Source: Allantophomopsis cytisporea
Taxonomy: Eukaryota > Ascomycota > Leotiomycetes > Phacidiales > Phacidiaceae
NCBI GenBank assembly: GCA_024752435.1
Contig: CP103022.1
Span: forward strand, 992,001-1,056,000
Length of the DNA stretch: 64,000 bases
Direction: 5' to 3'
Below the pieces are notes generated by a model, which saw only the letters and a program-made list of their open reading frames with translations, searched no databases and was not told the origin of the DNA. How positions within the stretch are numbered: the stretch's first letter is position 1; each line of letters begins with the position of its first letter. The position numbers were made by a program, and so were the translations under genes. This document shows positions 38,448 through 48,926 of this stretch, one piece after another.

Positions 38448-38815
38448 GTTGCGCTTTTTTTAGAAATTCTCCTTTTTTATATTGTTGTACTACCTTATTG
38501 GCGATTCTGTATTATTTAACTCACAAGATGAGTCTGTATCTGTAACAAATATATAATGCAGATTGACTGCAAATATGTAGACTTCTATTTCTGATGTAAT
38601 GAAGAGATATGAATTATGAACTCAAAATTGGAGTTCTAGAGACTTTTCATGGCATATCACAAAGTATTGTTACAATTATCAAACAAGAGCCATGAAAATG
38701 CAAGGAAAGCAGAAATATGAGCCTATCTTCATATTTGTCTATCGCGCAATGTCTGCAAAACAGGTAAATCCTTTCAACAGATGGCATCGAAAATAGAGTC
38801 TAAAAGTTTGCCACC
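38448..38815. other. short intergenic stretch between convergent genes
   Basis: T/A-rich 3' region shared by the chitinase gene and the orphan gene at 38816. Nothing else seen. Confidence 0.7.
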
Positions 38816-39487
38816 TCAATCTTCCGATGGTTCCCAGTTCGAGCGATTCTGTCGAGAGTACTCATCATCGAATTCTCCAGCATCAAGAGCGCTCTGAAAG
38901 CCAAAGGCACTTCGAACAAAGCGCAATTGGGCCCACAACTCGTTCAATCCTTTGAAGCGTTTGACACGGATATCAGGCACGTCCACATCTCCCGGCGTCT
39001 GAACAGGATCGAACCACACAAACAGCATCTCCCCATCCTGCCAATCAGCAGTCTCCCTATCGACGATCAGGATGAAGCGCTTATATTGATAGGTGCCCCA
39101 ATGCCAGTGCATCATGTGCAAATCCTGCCGGCCCTTGGCTTCGCGGTCTGCGATCTCGGCGCGTTGGTGCGCTATACACATTGCCACGCGCTTGTCCTCG
39201 CTGATTTCTGAGTCCATGGCCAGTCCGTAGATGTCCAGTCGCTCGCGGAAGTGCACCTCTCCGGTCACTTTGAGGGGGCCCTCGAGCAAAGACCTTGCCT
39301 TTTCTTCGCCATCTGACGCGGCCGATGGCGTGGTATCGTAGATCTGGAGGGAAGCTGGAGGCCGGCTGGGGGCTTGTGAGGTTTTTGTCCATGCTATAGT
39401 GCATGGCGTGCCATCGTGACTTGTGAGACTCTCATACACTGGGGTCAACCTTTGTGGTCTCTGTAGTGGTCGGGATCTTCGTGACAT
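38816..39487 (-). CDS. hypothetical protein next to the chitinase gene
   Basis: Single open frame of 223 residues from ATG 39487, which has the better start context (AAAA before ATG); an in-frame ATG at 39505 would add six residues, and the frame further upstream has no true ATG. The N-terminus is basic (MSRRSRPLQRPQR). The middle is charged and looks folded (EKARSLLEGPLKVTGEVHF, then HWHWGTYQYKRFILIV), followed by QDGEMLFVWFDPVQTPGD and a C-terminal segment ending NRSNWEPSED. No signal peptide, membrane segment or known motif. It is convergent with the chitinase gene 368 bp away, which need not mean a functional link. Codon-like composition and length argue for a real gene; I do not recognise the family. 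Confidence 0.6.
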   Translation of the reverse strand: MSRRSRPLQRPQRLTPVYESLTSHDGTPCTIAWTKTSQAPSRPPASLQIYDTTPSAASDGEEKARSLLEGPLKVTGEVHFRERLDIYGLAMDSEISEDKRVAMCIAHQRAEIADREAKGRQDLHMMHWHWGTYQYKRFILIVDRETADWQDGEMLFVWFDPVQTPGDVDVPDIRVKRFKGLNELWAQLRFVRSAFGFQSALDAGEFDDEYSRQNRSNWEPSED

Positions 39488-42400
39488 TTTTATTGATTGG
39501 TTCATACAATGTCTGGAGACAGTGTTATTGAAGGTGAAGCAATGGCAACGTGGGAGGCCGCTTAAGTACTTGTGAAGTTCTCGCTCACATGACACTTCCG
39601 AACATCTCGCTCAGTAACCTTCAACACGACGTAATACTAATACCCTTGCCTACAACTGGGCAATTTAAAACCACAAGCGTAAGATATCTGTAACTTGAAC
39701 ATCTGAAGACGCGGGTATATTTACAATTATTGGTCGTGGATGAATAAGTTTGCCATTATTGTAGCATCTGGTCATGTCTATCCAAAAAGGTAGTAAGCTG
39801 AAAACCAAAACTTGAGCCTCTCAATCATCTTACTCACTCAATCACCAAGACGGCATATTATACAAATTCATTCTACATATAGTTTTTAGAAACTCGAACA
39901 TAGTAAAGAACATCTTGTGTATGGTGCTTATCAACGAAAGGGTTTTAATGCGTATCTTTCTATGGTAATGCCCGTTTCTCTAATTTATATGGTTGTGATT
40001 TTATACACTTGATTGATTTCTCAATGTTTCATCCGCAAAGATGACATAACCAGTGTCCTGTATCGAATGTATGATACATTTACTACCTGTCTATTTTGCG
40101 GTTCGACACATTGTCCAATGTGAAAAGATCCTCGTGGTTAAATTGAATTTTTGTTTTCTAAAAATTGTTAGACTCTCCTATGAATATGCTTAAAAACAAA
40201 GAGTTATTCCAAAAAATGCTTATTGTAGAGCACTAAACTCGATGAAGCGACCGTTGTGGGTATTTAAGTTCAGTGCTATACAGCAGGAAGTCTAGGCTTT
40301 CCACCGTCCCACCGTATCTGACAACCTTATATATCTAAATACCTGTAACCACGACTTAATTCGACAAAGCATTGAGTAGATGCACATGAAGTCATATTCG
40401 CAACTTTGGATAATATCTTGATCGGTGTAAGCTTGGGACAGTATAGGAGAAAGGTGAGAAGGTATCTCGATGAAGCTCCTACAAGCCAGCAATGACTTAT
40501 CGCAGATTATAAGCTTCGTCACGCTGATGCTAGCCTTTAGTTTAGATCCAGCCCTTGAACATCTTCGGAAAATTCTAGTAGACAGAGAGAATCTTATTGT
40601 CTTACAACGACTTTTGACACCTATTGTGTCAAGGACTCTTCTGAACATCGATGTATATCGTGCTGTACTGTTAAGATAATTGTGCGTATGATACTGATTG
40701 CTATACAATTCTTTATCACTCTATATAATGTACTATCTCTGGAAAATATTGTAGCAAGTGATAACGCAACAGAACTCAGCAACTCATACCGGGTCGGAGA
40801 TCCAGACCTATAATGCGCCAGTTTACTTATCGACCCAGAGAAAACGATGATAAGCGCGAGTACAATTACTAGTACTAGCGAGGTTGTTTACTACAGGGAT
40901 GCATATGTAGACAGTAAGCACGGAGATAGATCGTACAGCAAAGACTAGGAGGTAACATTTAAGCCTGATCGGCCTGAAGTTTCCAGTTTCGGGCGGCTTA
41001 AACGACGCTCTTGGGGAGGGAAGGATTATAAGCGCAAAAGATCATGCTCGGTATCTGAAAGAGACGACAGAACTGGGAGTCGAAGGTGACGAGCTCGCCA
41101 AGAGAACTCATGGCTTTGGCTCTACTGGCTTGTAGAGGAAGCAATTGCTTTCTATATCAATTTGACAATGGGCAGTACTTTCGATGTTGTCAGGCGTAGT
41201 CTGATAGTACTGTGGAATGTGTTATTTAGACTTTTGGATGTCTGTATCAACGTATATAATGTTGCTAGCGGAAGAGATATTCGATTACATATACTTTTAG
41301 GGTCCCTATTCTAATAACATCTATTAAAGCCCTGCTCCTACCAAACCCAGAGTAAGATTGATTACCTTCCCGTTCGGTGTTTTTTTATATTTCGTTTTTA
41401 GCTAATTTATCAATCTTCAATACTTCTATCCACAGCTAGTACTCGTATACGTCTTAATGAAAGCTCCGCTTTCTACTTCAGAGTATACTGTATATAATTG
41501 TTATGTTACGTACATATTAATATAATATATAGTGTAAATATACTGCTTTGCTGTTTTATAGTACTCAGACGCTTAATTCCTAACCTTATAGTCAGAGCCT
41601 TTATCAAGACATCAATTATAAAGTCTTCTATAATATTAAATGCTCAGAATTTGATATTTACACTGTCTCTTATAGGCTTTTGTTTGACAGCCTCTTAGCA
41701 AAATGTTTTCTACAATGTAAGTCTACCCGGCCTTCGCTTTAGATTTGTAAATAGTAAGTATATAGAATGATATCAGTATTATGTTATTTAGTTCTTACAA
41801 TTGTAGTAGTTACTTATGTAAACTGATTACTTGAATAAATTTGTAGCTTAAACAAAGGCACTCACTATACTTACCAAACATTTTGAATAAAACTTGAAAC
41901 AAAACATTTTACTATATATCAAATTCTTAAAGGTCTAGATATATTCATCATTAAATCAAGGCTTCAGCTATAAACTCCCATCAAACTATCCATAGCAATT
42001 ACAATTGCTAAGCAAACACCAACCTATAGTGATTCATCGATAGTCGTCGTCAAACGAATCGCGCGTATCGGGACGCCCATCCCAAAAAGGCAAAAAAGTC
42101 CCTAGATAAGGCTGGCCGCTAGGCTTATCGTCGCGAATACCCCCCTGTCGTTCCAACGAATATCCGCTACGATAAGGCACTTATCGGCCACCAAAGCAAC
42201 CACTCATTACTCTCACTCCTACCGACGTCAATGAATAACACTTCTGGAACGTAAGTGTCGGATGGGCACCGAATCTGATTGGATTGGTAATTCGGGGACC
42301 TGGGGAGGGGCATGGGGGATTGGGCTGCTGTGATTGCCTTTTTCCCTTAGTCGTTGATTCTTCTCCCTTATGACTTTGAAGTTTTTGTTATGCGCGAGAT

Positions 42401-43071
42401 AGGCGTCGAGGGTTGCGTGCGTGAATGATAGGATCCCGCTATTATTCAGCGATGATGAATATTCCGCTTGGCCTTACAGATGGCATTTTGCCTCTTGCGG
42501 GGACCTGACAGACAGCCTTCTCATGTCCTCCTGCTTTCGCTCCAGCCTGGGTTCTATAGGCCGAGTTCTGGCGTTGATCTATTCTTCATACCTTGCCCCT
42601 AACTCGTAGTAGAAATGCTATCCATCATGTAGCATTCACGCATACTTACTCCGTTGTGCATACTCGATTCTTCGAGCACGAATTTCGTCGGCTTTGCCGT
42701 GGAGACTTGGAGGGGTAGTTATGCCTTAGTGGGGTCCTGGATTCTGACTACCGTGAGGTTGATCGGAAGTCAAAGAATGGGGTGAAGGCGATGCGTGCTT
42801 GATGGACATGACTCTGTAGCTTCGGATTCAGTATATATATCCTCTTCTTCTTCCTCCCTCTGCTTGCTCGATCAATCATTGCTCTTTCCACTACACCTTC
42901 CATCCTGCAACTTTATCATCTCCAAGGTATGTCAATGTCCACGTTGGATGCGCTGCTGCAGATATAAATTCCAGATGGTGTTTGTGCGGGCTTGTATCTG
43001 GCATACAGCATCACAACATCACCATCTCGCCCAGTCCCTTCATCACTCTCATAAGAATCACAACTAACACA
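39488..43071. other. gene-poor stretch with AT-rich core
   Basis: No intact gene. About 41.2-42.0 kb is visibly AT-rich with many in-frame stops, as expected for DNA hit by repeat-induced point mutation; a possible copia relic inside it is listed separately. From about 42.0 kb the composition returns to normal. A 69-codon frame at 40470-40679 looks mildly protein-like but has no recognisable motif. The end of the stretch is the promoter and leader of the cupin gene, with a possible leader-intron donor at 42927 (GTATGT). Confidence 0.55.
41440..41720 (-). mobile_element. possible RIP-mutated copia retrotransposon relic
   Basis: On the minus strand one frame reads EDFIIDVLIKALTIRLGIK, close in spacing to the copia polymerase C-terminal signature x-D-x-(A)-D-x-L-T-K-A-L followed by a short helix with LG. 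The differences Ala-to-Ile and Thr-to-Ile are what C-to-T and G-to-A changes would produce. The surrounding frame has stops and the DNA is AT-rich. No terminal repeats or other polymerase motifs were found, so this is a weak call based on one motif. Confidence 0.33.
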
Positions 43072-43615
43072 ATGGGTTCCTTCAGCTCCAAACACAGCTC
43101 CTCACAAAACACAAAAATGGCACCACTCGCTTTCTCCCACTACGCTCAGGCTCAGACCGAGTTCAAGCCACCTCTCATCGCCAACGAGAACGCCTTCCTC
43201 GGTGATGTCGCAACCTCCACCGATGCACAGAAGCCAATCTCCGCTGGCTTCTACCGCCTCGAGAAGGGAACTCCTCTCATCTACGAGTACACCTACGATG
43301 AGATGAAGATCATCGTCGACGGCTCCTTCACCATCTCCGACGAGACCGGCCAGAAGGTCGAGGCCAAGAAGGGCGATGTCTTCTACTTCCCCAAGGGCTC
43401 CAAGATCACCTTCACCACCGAGACTTTCGGTTTGGGTTTCTTCGTTGGTCAGCGTGCTGTAAGTTTATTTTTATTTTCGATGTCGTATTTAGTATTACCT
43501 TTCCCCTTCCAAAGCAGCCGGGTGCTCCCGAACGCTGCCGGGCTTCGGGAGGTGCACTGCTGAGGGCATTATTTGAATGGATTGCTGATTGCTCTTACAG
43601 AAGGATGCCGCTTAG
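43072..43615 (+). CDS. EutQ-like small cupin protein
   Basis: Two exons, 43072-43458 and 43601-43615, give 133 residues. The 142-bp intron has donor GTAAGT and acceptor TTACAG; the second exon is only 15 nt and codes KDAA plus the stop. The core is a single small beta-barrel cupin: YDEMKIIVDGSFTISD, then EAKKGDVFYFPKGSKITFTT, matching the two cupin half-motifs in the EutQ type of fungal proteins, usually annotated 'ethanolamine utilization protein'. The fungal proteins do not act in bacterial microcompartments and their substrate is unknown. The first 15 residues are Ser-rich; a second ATG at 43117 (MAPLAFSHY) is an alternative start. There is no signal peptide, so it is probably cytosolic. 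Coding sequence is rich in C-ending codons, which suggests strong expression. Confidence 0.87.
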
Positions 43616-43780
43616 ATGATGAGCGCTTTCGAGACGATGATACAACGGAATTGAATTTGAGGGTTTTGGATCTTTTGCATAGATAGCAAGGTTTTTGGGA
43701 ATAGTCTACTTTTGATGATTGAAATGAAAATTCGTGGATTTTCTGCCAAATCTTCTTCGGGGTCAATTTGCTTTTTCCTG

Positions 43781-43815
43781 TGTTGTGTTGTGTTGTGTTG
43801 TGTTGTGTTGTGTTG
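43781..43815. repeat. (TGTTG)7 pentamer repeat
   Basis: Seven perfect tandem copies of TGTTG, about 165 bp after the cupin stop codon. Confidence 0.95.
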
Positions 43816-43843
43816 AGAGTTGAGTGTACGTGGAATTTCGACG

Positions 43844-43844
43844 G

Positions 43845-43876
<32 letters not shown>

Positions 43877-43879
43877 ATG
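43844..43879. repeat. (GAT)n(GGT)n trinucleotide repeat
   Basis: Six GAT units followed by four GGT units. Confidence 0.9.
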
Positions 43880-44223
43880 TTGGGGATGTGCATGTGATTT
43901 TGGGAGGGTGTGATGGGGTAAGGTATGGTCCAGGGTCTTGCGCAGGATTGGCATTCGGTTCTTCTTCGTGCTTCGGTGTCTGTGTTCATTGTGACCCCGC
44001 TATGATGCACGGCCATGACATGCACCTAAATTCATCACAGACCATTTCTCCAGTCTCCAGCCCCCCCGCCATTCACGTTCCCAGCTCGGCTTTACTATTG
44101 ACGAACACAAGAACGCACATTCATCGACATCGTATTCCCAGTTTATGTCTGGCGTCGCGTTGATGAGATGCATCAGAATAAGCAAATGGCGAAAGGACAA
44201 ACAAGAAGAGAGAATATTTGGTG

Positions 44224-44258
44224 TCTATTCTCTATTCTCTATTCTCTATTCTCAATTC
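44224..44258. repeat. (TCTATTC)4 heptamer repeat
   Basis: Four perfect copies of TCTATTC and a fifth with one change (TCAATTC). Confidence 0.95.
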
Positions 44259-44940
44259 TCACGATTTGAGTCGTATCTTACGGAGTGCAGTCTCGTAGAC
44301 TTCTCGACGTGACGACTAATACCTTGATCGCAGCCCTATTAGCATACACAGTAAGACCAGACAAAGCTCCCATCAGTCGATTCCTCCCTGCTGTTCTGTC
44401 TTGAATTGGATAATGTGAGTGGAAGTGGCTGCGTAATGGCGTCAGTTCAGAGGGCCACCTCATGCCTGACACTCTGAATGATGATACGATGCACACACCT
44501 ATGAACGTCTACGAGTGGTGAGTGGTGAGTGGTGAGCGGGTATGCAATGACGGGGGTCTATGGCTGTCGAGGTCGGTTGTGACAGCGAAACATGCTGTCA
44601 GCAAGAGTTGAAGGGGGGAGAAGGGAAGCACACAAGAAAAGTGCCCTCATTCAGCCCCTCCATTTATGCTCATTGCCCACTTCGTCATCCTCGACTTCCA
44701 ACTCTCAGTCTACCGCTCATCTATCTCGTACCACCTGCATCGATCGGCATTTCTACTCATCCTTCGCTTTTCTTCTCGCTTCTTCGTACAGTAGTACCTA
44801 GATTTCATCTAGATCTCCTACATTTCGCTGCTGTTTTCCCGTTGCTCTCTATATCGTATCCGCATCTGTCCCACTTGAGATACCACTCATATTCCTGTGG
44901 ATGACTCAGCCCATCTACCCCACCATCCCATCCCATCACC

Positions 44941-46940
44941 ATGTCGCGCCGAGGAGGAGGCAGCCGAGTTGCCGAATATGAAGAGGAAGACTACTATCGA
45001 CGTGAGCCTGCCCGCGAAGCCTTCCGAGATCCACCGCCAGTGCAAACTCGCACGCGCGAGTACGAAGAAGTCGATACCTACCAGCGACGCGGGCCAGAAA
45101 CCGGCCGCCCAGAGTTCCTGCGGGATGATTATAGACGTCCCGACCAGGGCCCTTTAGTCCTCCGGGAGCGCGAAACAGAAACCTACACGCGGCCCGTCGA
45201 GAGAAGAAGTCCTAGCCCAGCCAGATCCATACGGCCTAGATATGTGGAGCACAGTCCATCGCCGCCGAGAGTAGAGCGGGAAAGATCGCGCGTGCGCACG
45301 CGCATCGTCGAGAGGAGTCCCAGTCCGCCGCCAGTAGAGCGTATACGGACGAGAGTTGTGGAGAGGGAAAGGCGAAGTCCCAGCCCGCCGCCCGTTGAGA
45401 GGATACGTGCCCGTGTCGTCGAGAGAGAGAGGCGTAGTCCGAGTCCTGTGCGTACGCGATATGTCGAGAGGGAAAGAAGTCTTACCCCACCCATTGAATT
45501 CCGTAGGACGAAGATCGTTGAGCGAGAACGTGAGCGTAGTCCCTCTCCTGATCGCTCCCAGCTGCGTATGCGTGTTGTTGAACGCACAGATAGGATCAGA
45601 GAGCCTTCTCCTGAGCCGTTACCACCGCCTCCGCCTATCTTTATTGAGAAGCCGCCGATTCATCAGGAAATTATCACGCATCACAGACATATTGACCATG
45701 GTATGTCCCCTTCTCTGTCTTTATAATGTATCTCGATGCCATCCTACTCTCATCTAACCCTCAATCGTATCCCTGTCCTCCACATATTTTTTCCACGTAT
45801 GCGCACAGCAAATTCCAACTGACAGTCACAGGCTTCGAGCGTGCCCCCGCTCCAACCCCACCCCCAGCACCAACACCACGCCGCCGTGAACGCGAGCGTG
45901 ATGAAACGGAGATCGACATCTCCACGTCACGCGGGAAGACAAACATCGACATCGACATCTACAAAAACGGCGGCAACGACCGCGGCCACAAACCACGGCG
46001 TCGCGGCGACACCCTGGAAGTATATGACGACGACGTGCTCTTTGAACGGGAGCGTGATACACAGCGCACGCGCACGAACGAGACCAGGCTCAGTCGGCGA
46101 CGAAGTCTAAGCAGCCGACCTCGGGAGACGAGTATATCGATCCGAGAGGAGCGGGGAGAGCGAGGACTGGAGCGAGCGGAGAGGAGCGAGATCGACAGAG
46201 AAGCCGAGTACTACAATCGACGCGCCGAAGAGCGCGGGTATATCGGCGAGGCGTGGAACGGCGCCACGAAGGATTGGTCGATCGTTGATGTGCCGCCCGG
46301 CACGGAGCGCGTGCGCATTGATGGCGTCGGCGGTGGCGGGCAGGAGATCACGTGGCAGCGGTTTAATGGCGTGCGGAGGAGTCGCTTCATCCCTGAGAGG
46401 GAGCGGGAACGTGAGCCCGTTGAGAGTAGAGAGCTTGAGGTGCGGGAATCGCGTGGTGGCGCTACGTATGAGTATGAGCGCGAGGAAATCACCGATCGTG
46501 CTGTTGCTCTTCCTAGGGAGAGGAGGAGGGAGCGCGATATGTGGACGGAAATCACCAAGGATCTGGTTGTGCGGGAGGCTATTGAACAGCTTGGGTATGA
46601 GTTTGAGGAGACGGAGTACTTTTATTATATTATTGCGTATTTGAGATTCGTATGTTCCTCTCTTCTCTTCTTTCGTTCCCTTCAATTTAATGTTTATTGT
46701 CATACTGATATCTACTAGGAGGACGTCGAGGAACTCGTCCAGCTCTCGGATCACATCCGTCGTGAGCGTCGGAGGCGTATGCGCGAAATACAGTGGGAGC
46801 GCGAGACGTTGGAGAAGGAGCGTGAGATTGAGGAGCGGAGATTGTGGGAGCGTAGAGAGCCGTATGAGGATGAGAGGATTATTGAGCGTGAAATTATTTA
46901 TGATGGGCGAAGGGGTGGTGGGAGGGAATATTTGCGATAG
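44941..46940 (+). CDS. Arg/Ser/Pro-rich fungal protein with charged C-terminal domain
   Basis: Three exons, 44941-45700, 45832-46649 and 46719-46940, give 599 residues; introns are 131 and 69 bp with GTATGT donors, phases agree. The N-terminal 250 residues are built from imperfect repeats of the form ERRSPSPPPVERIRxRVVER, similar to RS-type proteins. The middle is very rich in Arg and Glu and likely forms charged helices. The last ~130 residues contain the most conserved-looking part: DMWTEITKDLVVREAIEQLG, then YEFEETEYFYYIIAYLRFED joined over intron 2, and a coiled-coil-like RRERRRRMREIQWERETLE. This architecture matches a conserved Pezizomycotina family annotated only by a domain of unknown function (I believe DUF8035). 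A nuclear or RNA-related role is possible from composition but not shown. No signal peptide or membrane segment. Confidence 0.87.
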
Positions 46941-48926
46941 AGGATAGACTATGGATGGCCATGGGGATGGGAGTTATCATAGGGGATTACTGATAGGGAT
47001 GGGAGATGGCAGATGAGGTGAGGGTTTTATTTGTGAATGCTTGATGATTCTGAATGCGTTTATGATTGGCACTATAACTACAGATGGATGATGAGTTATG
47101 ATAATGAACGATGATTTCTACTCTTGATTTTGTGGGTTTGGGGTTGTAATTGATTTGTGATGGGTGTTGAGGAGCTGTGAATAGGGAAATAACGTCTAAG
47201 CTATTAACCTCTCTCAATAAGTCAGATCACATCAACATCAATCTGGCATGCAAAATCAGTGTTTCGATGACTGGGTAATCTCATATGTCTCGCGAGAAAC
47301 TCCTTTGTCAACGAGACTGCATCGTCGACGTTTGTCGCTTCATCATCGATCACATCTTCCTCATCACTTTCATTATGTTACTGTCTCCTGGCTGGACTGG
47401 TGTATATCCCCATGTGGTCGTTAATTTACCAAGTCCAAGGAAGGTGCTGGTTGTGTTCCTTCGTATGGCTGCTTATATACTCTAGGGTGCACTTACTCGG
47501 GCACTGAAGGCTCAGTTATGTTGTCTATATCGTTGTCGAGGGGAGATAGTTTACACGTCTATGTAATATGATGGTAAGTGTACACTTCGATATTCCCTTT
47601 AATCGTTCATTCTGTATCACAGCCTCTGGTCGGATGAGTCGACTCAAAAACACTCTGCACTCGTTTATTCATATCCATCTAAGTGTCTGTGTGAGAGATT
47701 ATCTTGTGTGTTTAGGTACTGCAAGATCTATGCCATGAGTCGAATTATTCAGCTAAAGACAGTTATATGTTCCCGATGTTCTTCAGATATAGCAACAAAT
47801 TTGATAGTCAACAAATCCATAATGCCTTTGACTCCCTACCTATTAAGCATTCAATTCGAAGAACTTGATGCATAAAGTAGAGATATTCATTTGGAGAATC
47901 TCAATATCACGCACATTTAGAATGATGTTGATAAAATATGATCTAGGAGATAGATATCCTGAGTCTAGTCACCTAGAATGTATTATCAAACAGGGAAGAA
48001 ATCGATACGGAGACTGTAAATTTTTCCAAAAGATTCATCCAAAATAGTCACAAAATCTAACTTTCAACAGAATCTAAATATACAGAACACCGATCGATCG
48101 AAACTTTTCAGACCCACTCGAAACTGGCCCCGCACTCTTGATATCGGTGCACTGAGAAATGGAACTATATCACGTGACAATGACTTGCAAGTTACTGAAC
48201 AAGTTTCCCACACTCAATTGGAGACCCGACTTTCATCACCACCATCACCACGATCTTTCGGAACTAACTTTCCAAGTCCAGCAAAGAATACTGAAAAGAG
48301 TGCTATGGAATCTAGACCAATTTGAACTCAAGCCTCTTCGCAATTTAGTCGGTTTATACCGGTCATATGCTTTATTGACAATTTTGACAGCATTCTGAGA
48401 CCTCATCCGAGGGCGAGTTTCATCTGCGGTTTGACCCCTCCGGTGCACAGAGGGACCACCTCCAATTCTCTGGGCATCTCTCCCATTCCCACCAATCATG
48501 ACATCCTCAGACGTCGCATAATTGTCACGATGGATACTTTCGTACACCTCTCGTTTTATATGTCGTAGCGCAGCGTCATCCAGCCATGGCAAAGAGTCTA
48601 TTTTGTACTGGCCACGTTCGTCGGCGCAACATGATCGTCGTTAGACGAGACTCATATTGTGCCCCATAGTTTTTTTGACCCGACCTTATTCCATTGGATG
48701 TTCTGAGGTAGGCTGGCTCTCTTGGTGGGTAGAGAATCTTCTGCTTCTCACATTCCTCATTCTTGTTTCTTTCGACGGGACTCGTCGTCGCCACAGTGAA
48801 GATCATGTTAAAGGTTATTCTAACATGATGGGATACTGTTGTTTTCTTTGACCTCAGACGTATACCCATTGATTGGGCCTGTCATGCATTCATTTTTCCA
48901 TTCTACTGTTTAATATAGCACCAAAG
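46941..48926. other. intergenic stretch, 2 kb
   Basis: 3' region of the gene ending at 46940 and promoter of the gene at 48927. Open frames are short and unrecognised. No RNA gene or mobile element seen. Confidence 0.6.

Larger units (their letters stand above)
43616..44940. other. intergenic stretch with short tandem repeats
   Basis: 3' region of the cupin gene, then the promoter and CT-rich leader of the gene at 44941. It contains three simple repeats listed separately. No gene seen. Confidence 0.65.

Noticed and set aside
45183..45587. 134-codon Ser/Arg-rich antisense frame.
   Set aside because: Mirror image of the RS-like repeats on the plus strand; long antisense frames are expected over such biased repeats.
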